The notes: generated from the letters alone by a model not told the origin. 64,000 nucleotides of DNA from Sciurus carolinensis (GCF_902686445.1 NC_062223.1:42502998-42566997), one strand, 5' to 3'. Counted from the first letter of the stretch, positions 46,690-58,365 are shown. Translations and numbers: made by a program.

Positions 46690-46850
46690 GTTAGCTGCTA
46701 GAATGAGGATGTGGAGTGAGAAAGAACATTCCAGAGGGAAGAGCACATGCAAAGATTTTGGGAAGGCAGGCTCCTGGCATGTCTGAGGAACGTCTCAAAA
46801 ACCAGTAAGGCTGCAGGGGAAAGTGCCATCTCTCCATGGGACTGAGGTTG
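46690..46850 (-). repeat. L2 LINE fragment
   Basis: AACATTCCAGAGGGAAGAGC, ACATGCAAAGATTTTGGGAA and GGCAGG correspond to the reverse of the L2 block that contains CAGGGCCTTTGCACATGC. Confidence 0.55.
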
Positions 46851-47232
46851 GAGATGGAACCACCCATGAAAAGCCAGGTTGGAAACTGGGAAAACCAGAT
46901 GAGAGGCACTGCCAGGACCACACTGTGCACATCAAACCCTGTGAACGCCTAGAATGTCACTAGGCATTATTAGTGAGGCCATCAAGTCATCAAGGATAGC
47001 CCTTGGCTTTGACCTTGGGTTGGCTATTGTCTAATCGGGGACATGAATGAAGTCCACGAGTCTCCTTGCATTCACCCAAATGCATGTTGTTCTAATAGAG
47101 AATGATCGTAAATGAAGAAGAGATGAGAGGCAGGAAGAAAGCCAACAGTCAATGTCAGATGCAAAGTAAGACACTGATCTCTCCTGCCTTTTTTTTTTTT
47201 TTTCCTTCTTTAGGATCCTGTGAAAATTTTGA

Positions 47233-47553
47233 GTGAAATACTTGGGATCCCTAGGGCTTGGGGAGGTTTATCTTTTCAGGGCTGTTAGAAAGATGAGAAC
47301 ATTTTGGAGTGGTTTGGTAGCAATTTGTGGTCTCTCTTTGCTTTTCTTGGCAGCAGGTCTTGCTGTCCCTGGCAGGACTCTGCCCGGATGTGCAGCTGAG
47401 GCCCAGCATTTTAAGAAGACTGTCTCAATGGCTCGGTTTTTAGGGCTCACTTCACGTTTGTATCCCAATTCACTCAGTGTTTATCCAGTGGCTTGGGCTA
47501 GGTTTGATGGAGACCTTTGTCAATTAAAAAAAAAAAAAAAGGAGTCAGTATAA
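47233..47553 (+). other. Open frame of 106 codons between a T-run and an A-run
   Basis: The frame contains a hydrophobic stretch (WSGLVAICGLSLLFLAAGLA) after a short basic segment, so an internal start at its Met would resemble a signal peptide. It ends by reading into a poly(A) tract at 47526-47540. A T-run lies at 47190-47206. I recognise no family, see no splice-compatible structure, and consider it probably non-coding. Confidence 0.2.
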
Positions 47554-49009
47554 AAAATTAGGAAACAGCTTCTCAGGTGAAGAATAAAATGAAAGATTGA
47601 ATTATTAGAGGACAAAAAACCTGCTGTTATATTCCTGCAGTTAGGGCTTCTAGGAAAAGGTAATTTCATACAAAACAGAAAGAACGCTATTAATTTTTAA
47701 ATATGCCTGATTCAGGAAAAGCTGTTTATTTTCAGTGGAAAAAGAGTCAGAACTTTACAAATATAATACTATTCAGGTGCTAATAAATGACACACTGAAG
47801 TGAATTGGGATAAGTTCCAATTTACAGTAGTTATGTAAATAGAACCTTCAGTTCTTCAGCCTTTGATTTAAAAAGAATCTCTGATTCTATAATCTCAACT
47901 TAGAACTAAATTAGCTGATTTCTCCCTCTGTTTCTTATTAAAGGAAATAACTTTATAAAAAGATCATTTTGGTATTGGATATACAATCTCTCTGGGAATC
48001 ACCATGTAATCTTATAAAGAAGTGTATAGAGAAAACAGAACAAGGATCATATCATTTTTTTCTGAGGTTACCAGAGTCTGATTTGGGTCCTTGATTCAGT
48101 CTTCCATCCAAATCTTCCAGCATTTAACCACAGTGAGCTGCTGTCAAGCAAAGAAATCCCCCTGAAGATAAAATATCCACCCTTTTGTTCATCATGAGGA
48201 TGTCACTCCTGAATATTGTAGTGTCTCAGTGGGACAAAGGGAAGAGGAATGAAGGATGCGTAGCTGATAATCATTGCTATGATTAGGAGTAACTAGGGGG
48301 ACAGATTAAAATGCTAGCAACCACTCTCAAAAAGTGTTCCACACTATGTAAGAATCAAGCCATTGAAAATGAGACACTCTGATTCAAAACACTGTGGTGT
48401 TTTATGGTGGGCGTAAAGAATTTGCGTTAACCCTGACATCAAGCCTCAAGTCATCTTGTACTAGAAATGCTGATGTAGGAAATGAGAGGCTGAGAACTCA
48501 CAATTCATCTTTTCCCATTGTCTCCTCTCCTCCCTCATCTATACCCAGTGAATGGAACGAATCCACACTCTATTAGAATTAATCAGGCGATAAGCGTAAC
48601 AATCGAATGTTTCAACCTTCTTGAGCTTTCTGCTTAATGAGATGGTTTCTGCCTGAAGAGATTATATTTAGACCAAGTTCTCAGTCTGAATTGAGATTTC
48701 TATGAAGTAACATCTCTCTTTTTTTTCATCAGCTTAGAGAGTGGGGTAAAAATAGAACATCCTTACTTTTCTCTTGCTAATGCATGTTAACAAGAAAAGA
48801 GTGAATGAACTCACCTTGTATCTTAAAGCTCCAAACACCCATGACATGGATGATTTCCTTTATTCCTGTTCAGTGACCACAAGCAGACAAATGGGTACAG
48901 GTTGGCTCATCTCTAGATGTACTATGTAGTTGTGTCCAAAGCATTGCCACCAGTCACCTGAGAGATGAGGGTGGTGGCAGCCAGGAAGCTGACATGGTCA
49001 ATGAAGGTG

Positions 49010-49145
49010 GTAATAGGTGCCACATGTGCCAGGAACTGTGCTAAGTGCCTCATTTAGTTCCTTTAGGATCCCAGTAGACAGGGTCATTACTGTATTCATG
49101 GATGCCCAGAGGATTAAATGACTTATTTAAGGTCATTCAAAATGG
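49010..49145 (-). repeat. MIR SINE fragment
   Basis: Reverse MIR pattern: AGGAACTGTGCTAAGTGCCT, then CTCATTTAGTTCCTTTAGGA and a diverged core. Confidence 0.65.
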
Positions 49146-49689
49146 AAAGAGAAAATGAAGAACTCAACTTGAATCTCATTGCTCCACACCTGGTTAAGCT
49201 GGTTGGTCCCAGGTTGCTCTAATTCTGAAAACCGTATTATGACTTCTGTGTCCACCTGAGCATCCTGAATATGATGACCTGGTGGCACTACTGAAAATCT
49301 CCTACTACTTATCACTCTGAACGCTCTTTCTCTTTCTAAATCCTTTTCATTTTCAGCTTAATTTCAGGCATATCCAGATTCTCTCTTGCATGCTCTTGGC
49401 TTCAGAGCTAATGCTATCTGAGAATAATTCAGTGTCTTTCCTCTAAAACAGGAACACTGTACTATAATTTTCATTCATGTATTTCTTGCATCCTAAAATT
49501 ATTTCAGATATTGTAAAATTAGCACACTTACATCAATTATCTTATGAAAGGGCTCTTACAGTTTCCTCTGTTCAAAAAAAGAGATGTCTAGTCTTGTAGT
49601 CCTAGGGACTGGGTCAAGGTTTTAAAGACAGGTCCAGACACACAGTTTATAGATCCTCAATTATTTAGGAAGGCCAGAACATAGATCTT

Positions 49690-49890
49690 TGGTATGTCCA
49701 AATTATATGCTAGGTCCTGTGATATTTGCTTTACAGATGTAAGTTTTGAAGCTACAAGAATTATTTCCATTTTACAGAGGAGGGAGTTTAGGATCAACAG
49801 CGTTTGGTGATCCACTCAATGTCACTATTGTAGGATTTAGGATTCAATATTGAACTGCTGAGACTCCAAAGCCCAGGCTTGCTTTACCTG
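49690..49890 (-). repeat. MIR SINE fragment
   Basis: TTTCCATTTTACAGAGGAGG, followed by a CAATGTCAC block and GATTCAATATTGAACTGCTG, in reverse MIR order. Confidence 0.6.
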
Positions 49891-50669
49891 AACATCTGGC
49901 TTGGATGGAAACCAGGAAAAGACTAATTTGCTCCCTGGATGGTTCTGACTTTGCAAAGAACCACAAACATGGATGTCTTACCTAATGAGCTGATGGTGGG
50001 TGGTTTTCTCATTATTGAGTTCTGGAGAATGACTGTCATCTTAAAGAGCAAGGCAGATGAAACAGTAATTGCATCTAGAGGGAAAAGTCAAATTTGTATT
50101 TCTCAGACATTACAAATGACAGTCCCTTCTGAGCGGGTAACCCTGAGGTCACTTGGCTGTTAAGTTCTTTCTCTAGGTCATTTTCTTCTGATAAACTTTG
50201 AACATTGAAACATTTCTCCTCTGTTGTCATCATGAGGGGGAATGGTCTTATTTAGCAACCTTTTATGGGAAAGCAGTATAGGGCTTGTCCGCCTTGCTAT
50301 ATTAGGAGTCCCTTACCTCCTTCCACTTTGGAACTTCAATAACCAATGTCAAGCCATCTGAGGGAGAACCAAAGCAGGGTTTGGATTTGAAACAACGGAA
50401 GAAGAAAGAGCTTTGTTTCCTGTTGGCTTCAACTAAGCTCTCATAATAGCTGGAGAAGAACATTGAGAATTACAGAATTTAGAAATGGAACGTCAGAGGC
50501 CATTTAGTAACTTCTTCCATGGTAGAAATAAACCTTTTTCTGATCTCTGTAAGTGTTCTGACCAAGTCTGTTTTTCTGCCAGAGCACCTCATGATGGAGA
50601 GGTTCCTGCATGTTATGTGGGCCCACCTCTGCCAATTGACATTAGTATCGCTATAGGCTGCACAGTGGA

Positions 50670-51160
50670 GGGGTTAAAAGCAAGATTCTACAGGAAGATG
50701 GCCTGCACTTGAACCCTGGTCTTCTCGATTGGTCCCTTTCCAACTGTTCTCCATCCTGGTGTGTTCCCAGTGTGGGGGGGTTGCAAGGGCTGCCTGTGAA
50801 TTGTTTCAATGGGCTTTCTGTCCTTTAGCTTCCAGCTGGGTTTGACCAATAGGGAACCCGGAAGGACAAAGGAAAGGAGGGGAGTGGGCTTGTGGTACTC
50901 ACAGGGTCCCTTCCAGTGGGTTGCTTTGGCCATAAAGGTCTCAGTTCATGTCATGAGACTTCCCCTCTGGATCCCTGTAACCTCCCTTCAGATTCAGCCT
51001 GGGTACCAGTGCTCACTATTAAGAACTCAGGGATTCTGCACTATCCCTTAGGGATTCTCCACATCTTTCTCACGCTATTCTAAATGGTCACTTTATTAAA
51101 TTCATCACAATTTACTTAATTTGAATAAACCATCTTTTCCCACCTGGGACCCTGACTGAT
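50670..51160 (+). repeat. Old mammalian interspersed repeat, family unassigned
   Basis: CTTCCAGCTGGGTTTGACCA, CTGCACTATCCCTTAGGGAT, GGTCACTTTATTAAATTCAT and CACCTGGGACCCTGACTGAT recall a repeat common in placental genomes. It has no coding capacity I can identify. Confidence 0.45.
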
Positions 51161-51164
51161 AAAA

Positions 51165-51335
51165 ACATTGTGTGACCCTGATTAAATTCCTTAATCTTCC
51201 TTGGACTCAGTTTTCTCCTCTGTAATTGGGGTAATAAGTTTGTTCTCTGTAAGTCACTTTAAGAGTCAAACAGGGCTAAGTATATAAGGTCCATTGTACA
51301 CATAATAAGCACTCAGTGAGTGTTATGGCAATACT
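51165..51335 (+). repeat. MIR SINE fragment
   Basis: GTGTGACCCTGATTAAATTC, TTGGACTCAGTTTTCTCCTC, AATTGGGGTAATAAG and AATAAGCACTCAGTGAGTG follow forward MIR order. Confidence 0.75.
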
Positions 51336-51382
51336 ACATCTACCACAAAGTTGCTTAAACACTACTTTATAGGTCATCATTT

Positions 51383-51410
51383 CTCTCCTCCTCCTCCTCC
51401 TCCTCCTCCT
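51383..51410. repeat. CTC trinucleotide repeat
   Basis: About nine CTC units at the tail end of the following antisense SINE, probably derived from its A-rich tail region. Confidence 0.85.
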
Positions 51411-51585
51411 TTTTGGTACCAGAGATTGAACCCAGAGGTGCTTAACCACTGAGCCGCATCTCCAGCCCTTTTTATTTTTTATTTTTAGACAGGGTCTTAT
51501 GAAGTTCCTTAGGGTTAGCTTTGATCTTATGATCCTCTTGCCTCAGCCTCCCAAGCTGCTGGGATTAAAAGCATGTGCCACCACT
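51411..51585 (-). mobile_element. Squirrel MEN-type SINE
   Basis: ID-like part (ACCAGAGATTGAACCCAGAG, CCACTGAGCCGCATCTCCAG) and B1-like part (GATCCTCTTGCCTCAGCCTC, AGCTGCTGGGATTAAAAGCA) on the minus strand. It is the last lineage-specific SINE before the SLC1A2 promoter. Confidence 0.88.
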
Positions 51586-52034
51586 TATAATTTGTAACTT
51601 GGATTGGGTCAACAATCAATAAGACAAAAAAGATAAAATTCCCTATGGTCAAAATTCATTTTTAAAACCCTATCAGATTATAGTATATTGATTTTTTTGG
51701 TATTCAGTCCTGTGGAGTAGTTCTTATTCAAGGTGATGTTTGCGAACCCACAAGCTGGATTTAGGTAAATCTGCATGCAAATGTCAGATCATCTTACCTC
51801 TTCTGCTTTTGCCATTAAGTTTCTCTAGAGGAGACTAAGAGGCTAGAAAGCTCAAAAGCATAGAGGCAGACTCTTTCTGTTCTCACATCCACTTTATTGC
51901 TGGCTGGGAGACTCAGTTTGTTGTGAAGACTGGAAGGAGAGAGTGGAGTCATACTGTAGGTAGGAAGACAAGCGGCTAGCGGCTCAGTGGTAGATAAGTT
52001 GGGTGCCTGCTGCAGTATCCATGTGTCCAAGGTG

Positions 52035-52250
52035 GCTCTTCACTGAGCACTCACGTCATGCCAGGCTACGACCTAAACATTTCCCACATTAGCCTGTTGA
52101 ATCCTCATGACAACCATTGTTATCTTCTCCAGTTTCAAAATGAGGAAGCTAAGAATCTAAAATGCCTGGACTAATTCATGGCAGGGGGAGGTTTAAGGCA
52201 GGTCTGCCTGATCCAGAGCTGAGTCTTACCCAGCGGCTTACCCTCCATGT
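52035..52250 (-). repeat. MIR SINE fragment
   Basis: CTGTTGAATCCTCATGACAA, TTTCAAAATGAGGAAGCTAA and GAATCTAAAATGCC are the reverse MIR core. Confidence 0.75.
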
Positions 52251-55200
52251 TTCATGGACACATAAGAAGAAAACTGTGTATTTATAACTTCTCATATAAG
52301 TTGTCTAGAATAACACAAAAGTGTTGGCCTGGGAAGATTTTAACAGCTTGTATGTGAGGATAAGAGGTTCAGCCTTATATCATATCTCTAAGTTTTCTCT
52401 TTGTCAACTTGCTCCACCTACTTCTTGGAGTCCTATTTTTTTCTGGACTCTTTTTCAACTTACTGAACCACTTCTAGTCTACCTGTTCCTGACTCTAGCT
52501 ACATCATAGAATTGATCACCTGGGGATATTTTAAAAAATACTCAAGCCAGAATCCCTCCAGACTGATGGCACAGAAATCTCTAGAAGGAGGCCTAAGCCT
52601 TGTTAAATATCTAAAAAAGCTCTCAGAATATTTCAATGGGCAGCCAGTTTTGGAAATCACTGTTTTAGTTTGTATAAAAATGAACTGGTATGACTGTTGG
52701 CAGGGACCCTCTGGGACCAAGAATTTCTTCTTAGCCAGTTATCTGTGGCATTGTCCATATGATTTAATCAACCTGATCTTCTAGGGCAGCTGAATGCAAA
52801 TGTCTCTTACAAGTAGGAGGTGATGTCAGGGTTCCCAAACACTGCCATTTATAGAGAAGGTGGCAAGCTGAAATGTCTACTCCTATCTATATTTGAATTT
52901 TGTCAGGTCTCAAACATGGAAAATGAAATTGAGTGGGATTCAATGGGATGTTTTTAAAAATTGAAAGCAACTCCATCCTCTTCCTTTTCTGTCCTTTTAC
53001 TTACCACATGTTTATGTGGCTGTGGGGAGCCTTGCTGTGGTGAGGACAAATGAATGGCATCGCTCTGCCCTCCAACGCTGCAGATACTGAAGGATTACAT
53101 GGAGTGGTTCACTCAGGCTCAATTTAAAGGGGGTGCTGGCAACAGAGTACTGCTGCTGGGGTCATTAATATCTAGACCTCCTGGGAGAGATTCTCAAGGC
53201 TTTGTTCTCCAGCTGCCACCTCAGCAGAAAGGGAAGGAAAATCCCTAAATAGTGAAGGGAGAATGACAGTTTGGGCACGTGACAACTTCAGATACAAAGT
53301 CACACATATACAGGATTTACGGGAAGGCAATGTCAAGTATAATAACAAAGGTGCAGGAAGCCCTGTTCACTTACAGATTATTCTTAAGAACACATTTACT
53401 AGATTAAACAATTCCTAAATTATTTGGAAGAGGAAAGTACCCAAAATTAAATGCTCAAGGATAAAGAGGTGGTTAAAGCATTTTTTTCCCCTTGAAAGAC
53501 AATGCAGAGTTAGAGGAATTTTGAAAGATCCTAGGATGAATATGATGCAAATAGAAAAGAGAAGAGGGGAGGAAAGATGGAGGAAGATTTTTGGACCCAG
53601 ATAATGGGAAGGTAGGTGAAGCAACGAGGTATATGGAGATATATTTATTCTTAACTTCTGTTAAGCTTCTTCATCTCTTTTTCTTGTTATTTCTCTCACT
53701 AGGTTATTCATCCTTGGATGTTTTGCCCAAGAAAATGATCCTCCAAGGACCCTTAGAATTAACTGAACAATTTTTTTTGACGTTTCCTGGGCGCCAGATT
53801 CTAGCTTGAGATTTTCATATCGCCTACATTGCATTTAGTTAGTTCTCTTCTCATTTCGAGGCTGGGGGTGATCTCCCCACTTTGCAGAAAGGAAGAAGAG
53901 AGGAATTTGTCCCAGAGTACTCCGGGGGAAGATGGTGAAGAACTCAAGTTCCCGGATACCAGTGCCTGTCATTTAACCATCAAACCGTAGTGCGGGGATC
54001 CTGGCTTCCCAAACACAAATCTCCACGACCTGCTCTGAGAATTTCCACGTAGTCCTCTTCAGTCCATTTTCTAACCGGTTCGGTAGTGCGCCGGACCGAG
54101 GAGCGCCTCCTCCTGGCAAGAAGGTTGTAGAGACAGGTGCCTTGGACCGCCACCAGGGCGATAGAGTTTTGAGGTCTCTCTTGAAAGAGCCTGTCAGGTT
54201 CCAAACGACAGGCTTACACCACTCACATCTTCCAAAAGCGTTTACACGTTACAAATCTCCTTTTCACAGTCTATTTAATTCTCACCGCGGCCCTGCAAAA
54301 GGGGTCCAGCAGAGGAAATTGAGCCTTTGCCTTCCCGGCGGTCACAGGGTCCGCAGGTGGCGGAGCCCTAGACGTTGGCTGTGTCTCTGTCCCAGAGACA
54401 ATGAAAGCTGCACGGGTCTCCTCATTATTATGCAAAGCTGACCAGGAGGCTTGGACCCTCCCTTGAGCGAGCCCATCTGTCTCTGCGCGCCTCCCCCGGC
54501 TCCGAAGACGACGGGGAGCTGAGCCTAGAGGGTGGAGGCGCGGCCCCAGCAGCTAGCCTCGACAATCTCTCCACGCCTTTCTAGCCTGCGCCCCCGAGGC
54601 TGACCTCTTTCGGTTCAAAAACAAAACAAAACAAACCCAAAAAACGGCTTTCCCTGCACCCTGCCCGTCGCCCCCAGGGAGCTGCATTAATATTAATCTC
54701 GATGAATAATTGAAGGCCAGAGATTTACTCGGGTCCCAGAGGGGGAGGGCGGGAAGATGGGCCGCTTTTCGGTCTCGCAACCTGCGTGTTAGGGCCGTTG
54801 GAGTTCCACAAGGCTCTGAACCGTAGACCCGGGAGGATGAGCGTGGGTGTGCCCGCTTGTGCGGGGGAGTGGGAGGGTGAGCGTGAGTTGGAACAGAGAT
54901 ATCAGGGAGTAAGGGTGAGCATCGAGGCAGCTCCAGGGATTGGGGACGGGGGGCATCCCGGGTCTTTACGCTGCCGCCTGCGCTTCGCCCAGCGCGAGGT
55001 GACTTGGGGCCACGGTGGTTTGAGGGGAAACAATAGCTACTCCTTAGATCCTGGGCTTCTGCCACCGGCTGCCCAAGCCTTCCGGATGACCGGCGGGGCT
55101 TCTTTTCTTATTTGGCTAATTTATGGCGAGAGGCTAGGGGGCGGGATGGCGGAGGAGGGACCGCGTCTCGAAATGGGGGGTGGGGGTGGCGGTTAAAGGA

Positions 55201-55733
55201 GTCGCCCGAGGCTGCGGCGCAGTGATGTCAGCTCGCGACGAAAATAGAGAGGGATCGCCTGCAAATCCCCAGCTCCGGCGGGGCTAAACCTTGCAATCCC
55301 TCCCCGGCAGGCGCCGAGCCAGGGCGCAGCGGCCTCCACCACCTCCCTGGCGCGCACACACCGGCACACGCGCGCACGCACGCACACACTCCCCCGCACT
55401 CACATTCACTGTCCTCCCCCTGCCGGTGCCCGCCACTCGGCACGCCAGCCTGCCCCGCAGCAAAGCACAGGTGGCAGCGGCGGCGGCGGGGGCGCAGCGT
55501 TGTTGCGCGCTTCTGTAGCCCCCAGGACAGCGCTGTCTTTGGGAAACCATCCTCCGATCTCTCCAAACCCCTAGAGTCCAGCCAAGCGCTACTGCAACCT
55601 ACAGAGGGGAGCGCGGGACGCGCGCTGTGCAGAGCTAGGACGTGGATTAGCGCCCGCAGGAGGCTCCAGCGCGCGTTGAGGCGCTAAAGGGCTTACCCGG
55701 GAGGGGGGTGGAAGGGCGGAGAGAGGCTCCCCC

Positions 55734-55740
55734 TTAAATA
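55734..55740 (+). promoter_or_regulatory. SLC1A2: TATA-like motif upstream of SLC1A2 exon 1
   Basis: TTAAATA lies 98-104 bases upstream of the ATG, 15 bases after a GC box, in otherwise GC-rich sequence. It would place a start site near 55765. This is a candidate only. Confidence 0.4.
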
Positions 55741-55837
55741 CCGCTCCCCGCCACACTCGCGCTCACCCCTGCGCCGGCTCGCTCCCTCGCTCGCTGCTGC
55801 CGGACTGTGCCGAAGAGGAGGGGGCGTTCCCCAGACC

Positions 55838-55854
55838 ATGGCATCCACTGAAGG
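55838..55854 (+). CDS. SLC1A2: SLC1A2 (GLT-1/EAAT2) first coding exon, 17 coding bases
   Basis: ATGGCATCCACTGAAGG encodes MASTE plus two bases of a Gly codon, followed by the donor GTGAGA. MASTEG is the known N-terminus of the main EAAT2/GLT-1 isoform. The ATG has a strong context (A at -3, G at +4) and lies in the CpG-rich region, on the same strand and in the same order after PAMR1 as in human 11p13. The protein is the astroglial plasma-membrane sodium-dependent glutamate transporter that clears synaptic glutamate. The remaining exons are beyond the window. The reading frame is too short to be found as an open frame; identification combines the peptide, splice donor, promoter context and synteny. 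The 5' UTR extends upstream for an undetermined length. Confidence 0.92.
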
Positions 55855-57123
55855 GTGAGAGGGCTTTTCTCTGTCCTCGCAGGGAAGTGGGAACCGCTCG
55901 CGGGGTGGGGGCCCCCCCATCCCGGATGGGTACTGAGAGGTGTCGGCGCCGGGCCTCGGAGATGGTTGGCGGAGCCGTGGCTTGGCCGTAGGTGGGATGA
56001 TGGGGAGGGGGTTGATTTCCTTTCGTGGAGCTTGCTGCTTTACGCTTCGAGGGTGCCAGAGACAAGAGTGTTGTTTTAATTAAAAGGGGTACGAAGGAGG
56101 TGTGAAAAAGTGAGAAGAAAAAATTCTCTCGAGGTTACTTTTGAGATTTAAAAACAGTGAGTGGTCAGCCGCGGTGTGAGCAGACACTGCCTGGGCAGGC
56201 AAAGGGCGAAAGCGACGGGGGAGCGCGACTGGGGCTGGAAGGTGGGGACCAGCCGTAATGAATGAGCCGGGACCGGGACCGGGGCGGGGCGAGGATCCGC
56301 GCGCGTGGCCTTGAACGCCAGATTTGCAGTCTCGGCAGAGGTGCTGGGGCCCCTCGGATCGCTGGTTGTCTCTGGATGGCGGAATCTCCCTGGCCAGCTC
56401 TAAGGAAGGGCGGAAAGATTTGGGTGATTCCCGGGAGAAGGCGGGAAAACCTGTGGTCTGGGGCAGGGCCGGAGTCCTCAGACTCTCTGGGGATCAATGT
56501 TGGTTTTTCTATTCTGCCTGCAGCCTTGGAGTCTCTCCTTGTCTCCTGAGGCTACGTGTGGCCTGGAGAAAGCTTCCAATGATCAATAAGGACAGTTGTC
56601 TTTTGCGTGAGAGAGATGGGGTTGCAAGGGACAGAAGGGCCTGTCAAAGGAAGGGTCCTGAATCTTTATCTCCCAGGAAACTTTTCAAGTTTTCCGGAGT
56701 CCAAGTGGGAATCAAAAGACTAATTGGGGAACTCAGTCCTTGGATTAAGTCAGAAAATGGTACCTGCCACTTACAAGAGATCACTGAATCCACATTATGT
56801 GAAAAGAAAATATCAGGGGCTCCTTTGGGCCCAAGTAGAAAAGACATTGGTGCTGGTCCTTTTCAGTGTCTAAAATAAATCTAACCAATTTGGCAAGCTC
56901 CTTTTGGAGGAGTGGATCTCTGAGCAGAAGTGAAAAGCTGGTGTCCCAAGACAGATCTCTAGACTCCAACAAAGCAAAAATATTTCTAAAACTGTCAGTT
57001 GGTGTCCAGGGGAAGGAATTCATCCTTTTTCTGTCCCTTGGAATTGTTCCAAAGGGGTCTGGCATCTTGTCATGGTATGACATTTTTTCTTTCTTTTTTC
57101 CCTAAGGGTTTAACAGCATGGAG

Positions 57124-57158
57124 TTATTATTATTATTCTCATCATCATCATTATTATT
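57124..57158. repeat. ATT/ATC trinucleotide repeat
   Basis: TTATTATTATTATTCTCATC then ATCATCATTATTATT. Confidence 0.85.
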
Positions 57159-58269
57159 TTGCTAAAAAGATGCTTTAGAAAGACACCTGTGTTCAAGAAG
57201 GGTGGTATCTTGTGCTAAAATAGATTTCTAGAATTAAATATTAAGAACCTGTATCATTCAACATCAGTACCTCCCTATGTTTAATTTAAAAGGTTTTCAT
57301 ATTAGAAAAGCTATGAAGGCATTTCTGGCTGCCTCCAGAGTCCCTCTAGACTTACCCCTTCTTCTAAAGGTCAGGTTGGAAACTATCTGTGAAAAGGATG
57401 AATGATGGTACTCTTCTGAATCCTGCTCTCTTCTAGTTTTGATGGTCAGATAGAGGGGGTAGAGGTTAGGACAGCAACAGAACTCCCCAAACTAAGGGTG
57501 TTTATCTCACCTATGTCTTAAGTGAGAGCTGCCAAATGATTGGACATTCAACTTAGAGCAGAAGTGATTTTTAGTATTAAAAAATGACATTCAACAAATG
57601 CTGTCTTTATGCTTTGTGCATAGTTAAGAAAAGATTGGCCAAAGGTACTTTTTGTATGTAAGAAGTGAAAGAATTGAAAAAAAATCTGAAAGGCTGGAAA
57701 ACATATGTAGAAAGATCTATGATCCACTATTATTCAGCAGCAGTAACTGATCAGTAGGAGACATTCTCAAAGTCCTTCTGTTTTCTTCCAGGAGCATTTC
57801 CTTCTTATTAGAACATACATACGAGGCTCTCTGGTAGTGGGGGAGGGGAAACAGACATAAACAGACAAGAAACTGGCTTATAGAAGGTTGGTTCCTGCAG
57901 AGGACTTTCAGTACTAAATTGTTCATGAGGCGTGATGCAATTCTTTCCTCCTCCTGATATATTTGGTTAATGCACTTTATAAGGGAAAATTCAGGAAGAA
58001 TCCCTGGGCTGGCCTCCTTTGTTAGCTTTTGCCCTCTAACAATATTAAAGCTGTTTCCTTGAAACACACATTGCTGAGAAGGATGCGAAAATAGCAATAT
58101 AATTATATGCTTTCAATTTATGTATTTTCAGTTCAACTCTAACCCAGAATGCCTGGGGAATGAGGCAGTATGGTAAACTGACATTTCTGGTTAACACTTA
58201 CATGTTGATGTAGTTGCCATCAATAACATATGTTGATTACTAAATTTTAAAGACTTATTAGAAGCAGTA

Positions 58270-58365
58270 GTGACATCTCATGTGTATCACTCCACTTTCA
58301 AAGATCATTCACATGCATCATCTTATTTGATTCTTCCAATAACTCTATGAAGTAGGCAGTTCAAA
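58270..58365 (-). repeat. MIR SINE fragment
   Basis: CATGCATCATCTTATTTGAT, TCTTCCAATAACTCTATGAA and GTAGGCAG match the reverse MIR core. Confidence 0.65.

Larger units (their letters stand above)
40841..53990. other. PAMR1-SLC1A2 intergenic region
   Basis: No conserved gene is recognised. It holds two LTR-like elements (41399-41773, 42941-43212), MIRs (near 42750, 49010, 49690, 51165 and 52035), an L2 fragment (46690-46850), one heterodimeric SINE (51411-51585) and simple repeats. Chance open frames at 43775-44320 (-) and 47233-47553 (+) are discussed separately. The stretches 44400-46650, 47600-49000 and 52260-53990 appear unique. Confidence 0.75.
53990..56450. promoter_or_regulatory. SLC1A2: CpG-rich promoter region of SLC1A2
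   Basis: CpG dinucleotides and G+C rise sharply compared with the flanks, most strongly from about 54900 to 56450. Several GC boxes (for example GGGCGG at 55714-55719 and near 56281) are present. No interspersed repeat is visible, apart from a diverged MIR-like trace near 54240-54370. Long open frames on both strands here reflect GC-rich composition. CpG-island extent was judged by eye. Confidence 0.85.

Noticed and set aside
54553..55065. 170-codon antisense frame and other long frames in the CpG-rich region
   Set aside because: High G+C lowers stop frequency. The frames overlap in several phases and show no domain.
55193..55566. Divergent antisense coding gene at the SLC1A2 promoter
   Set aside because: Several overlapping cysteine- and arginine-rich frames exist only because of CG repeats. 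No splice or domain evidence supports a protein, although a non-coding divergent transcript cannot be excluded.
57430..57450. Alternative SLC1A2 first exon (ATGGTCAG) encoding the MVS-type N-terminus
   Set aside because: The ATGGTCAG is followed by ATAG rather than a GT donor and lacks promoter context.
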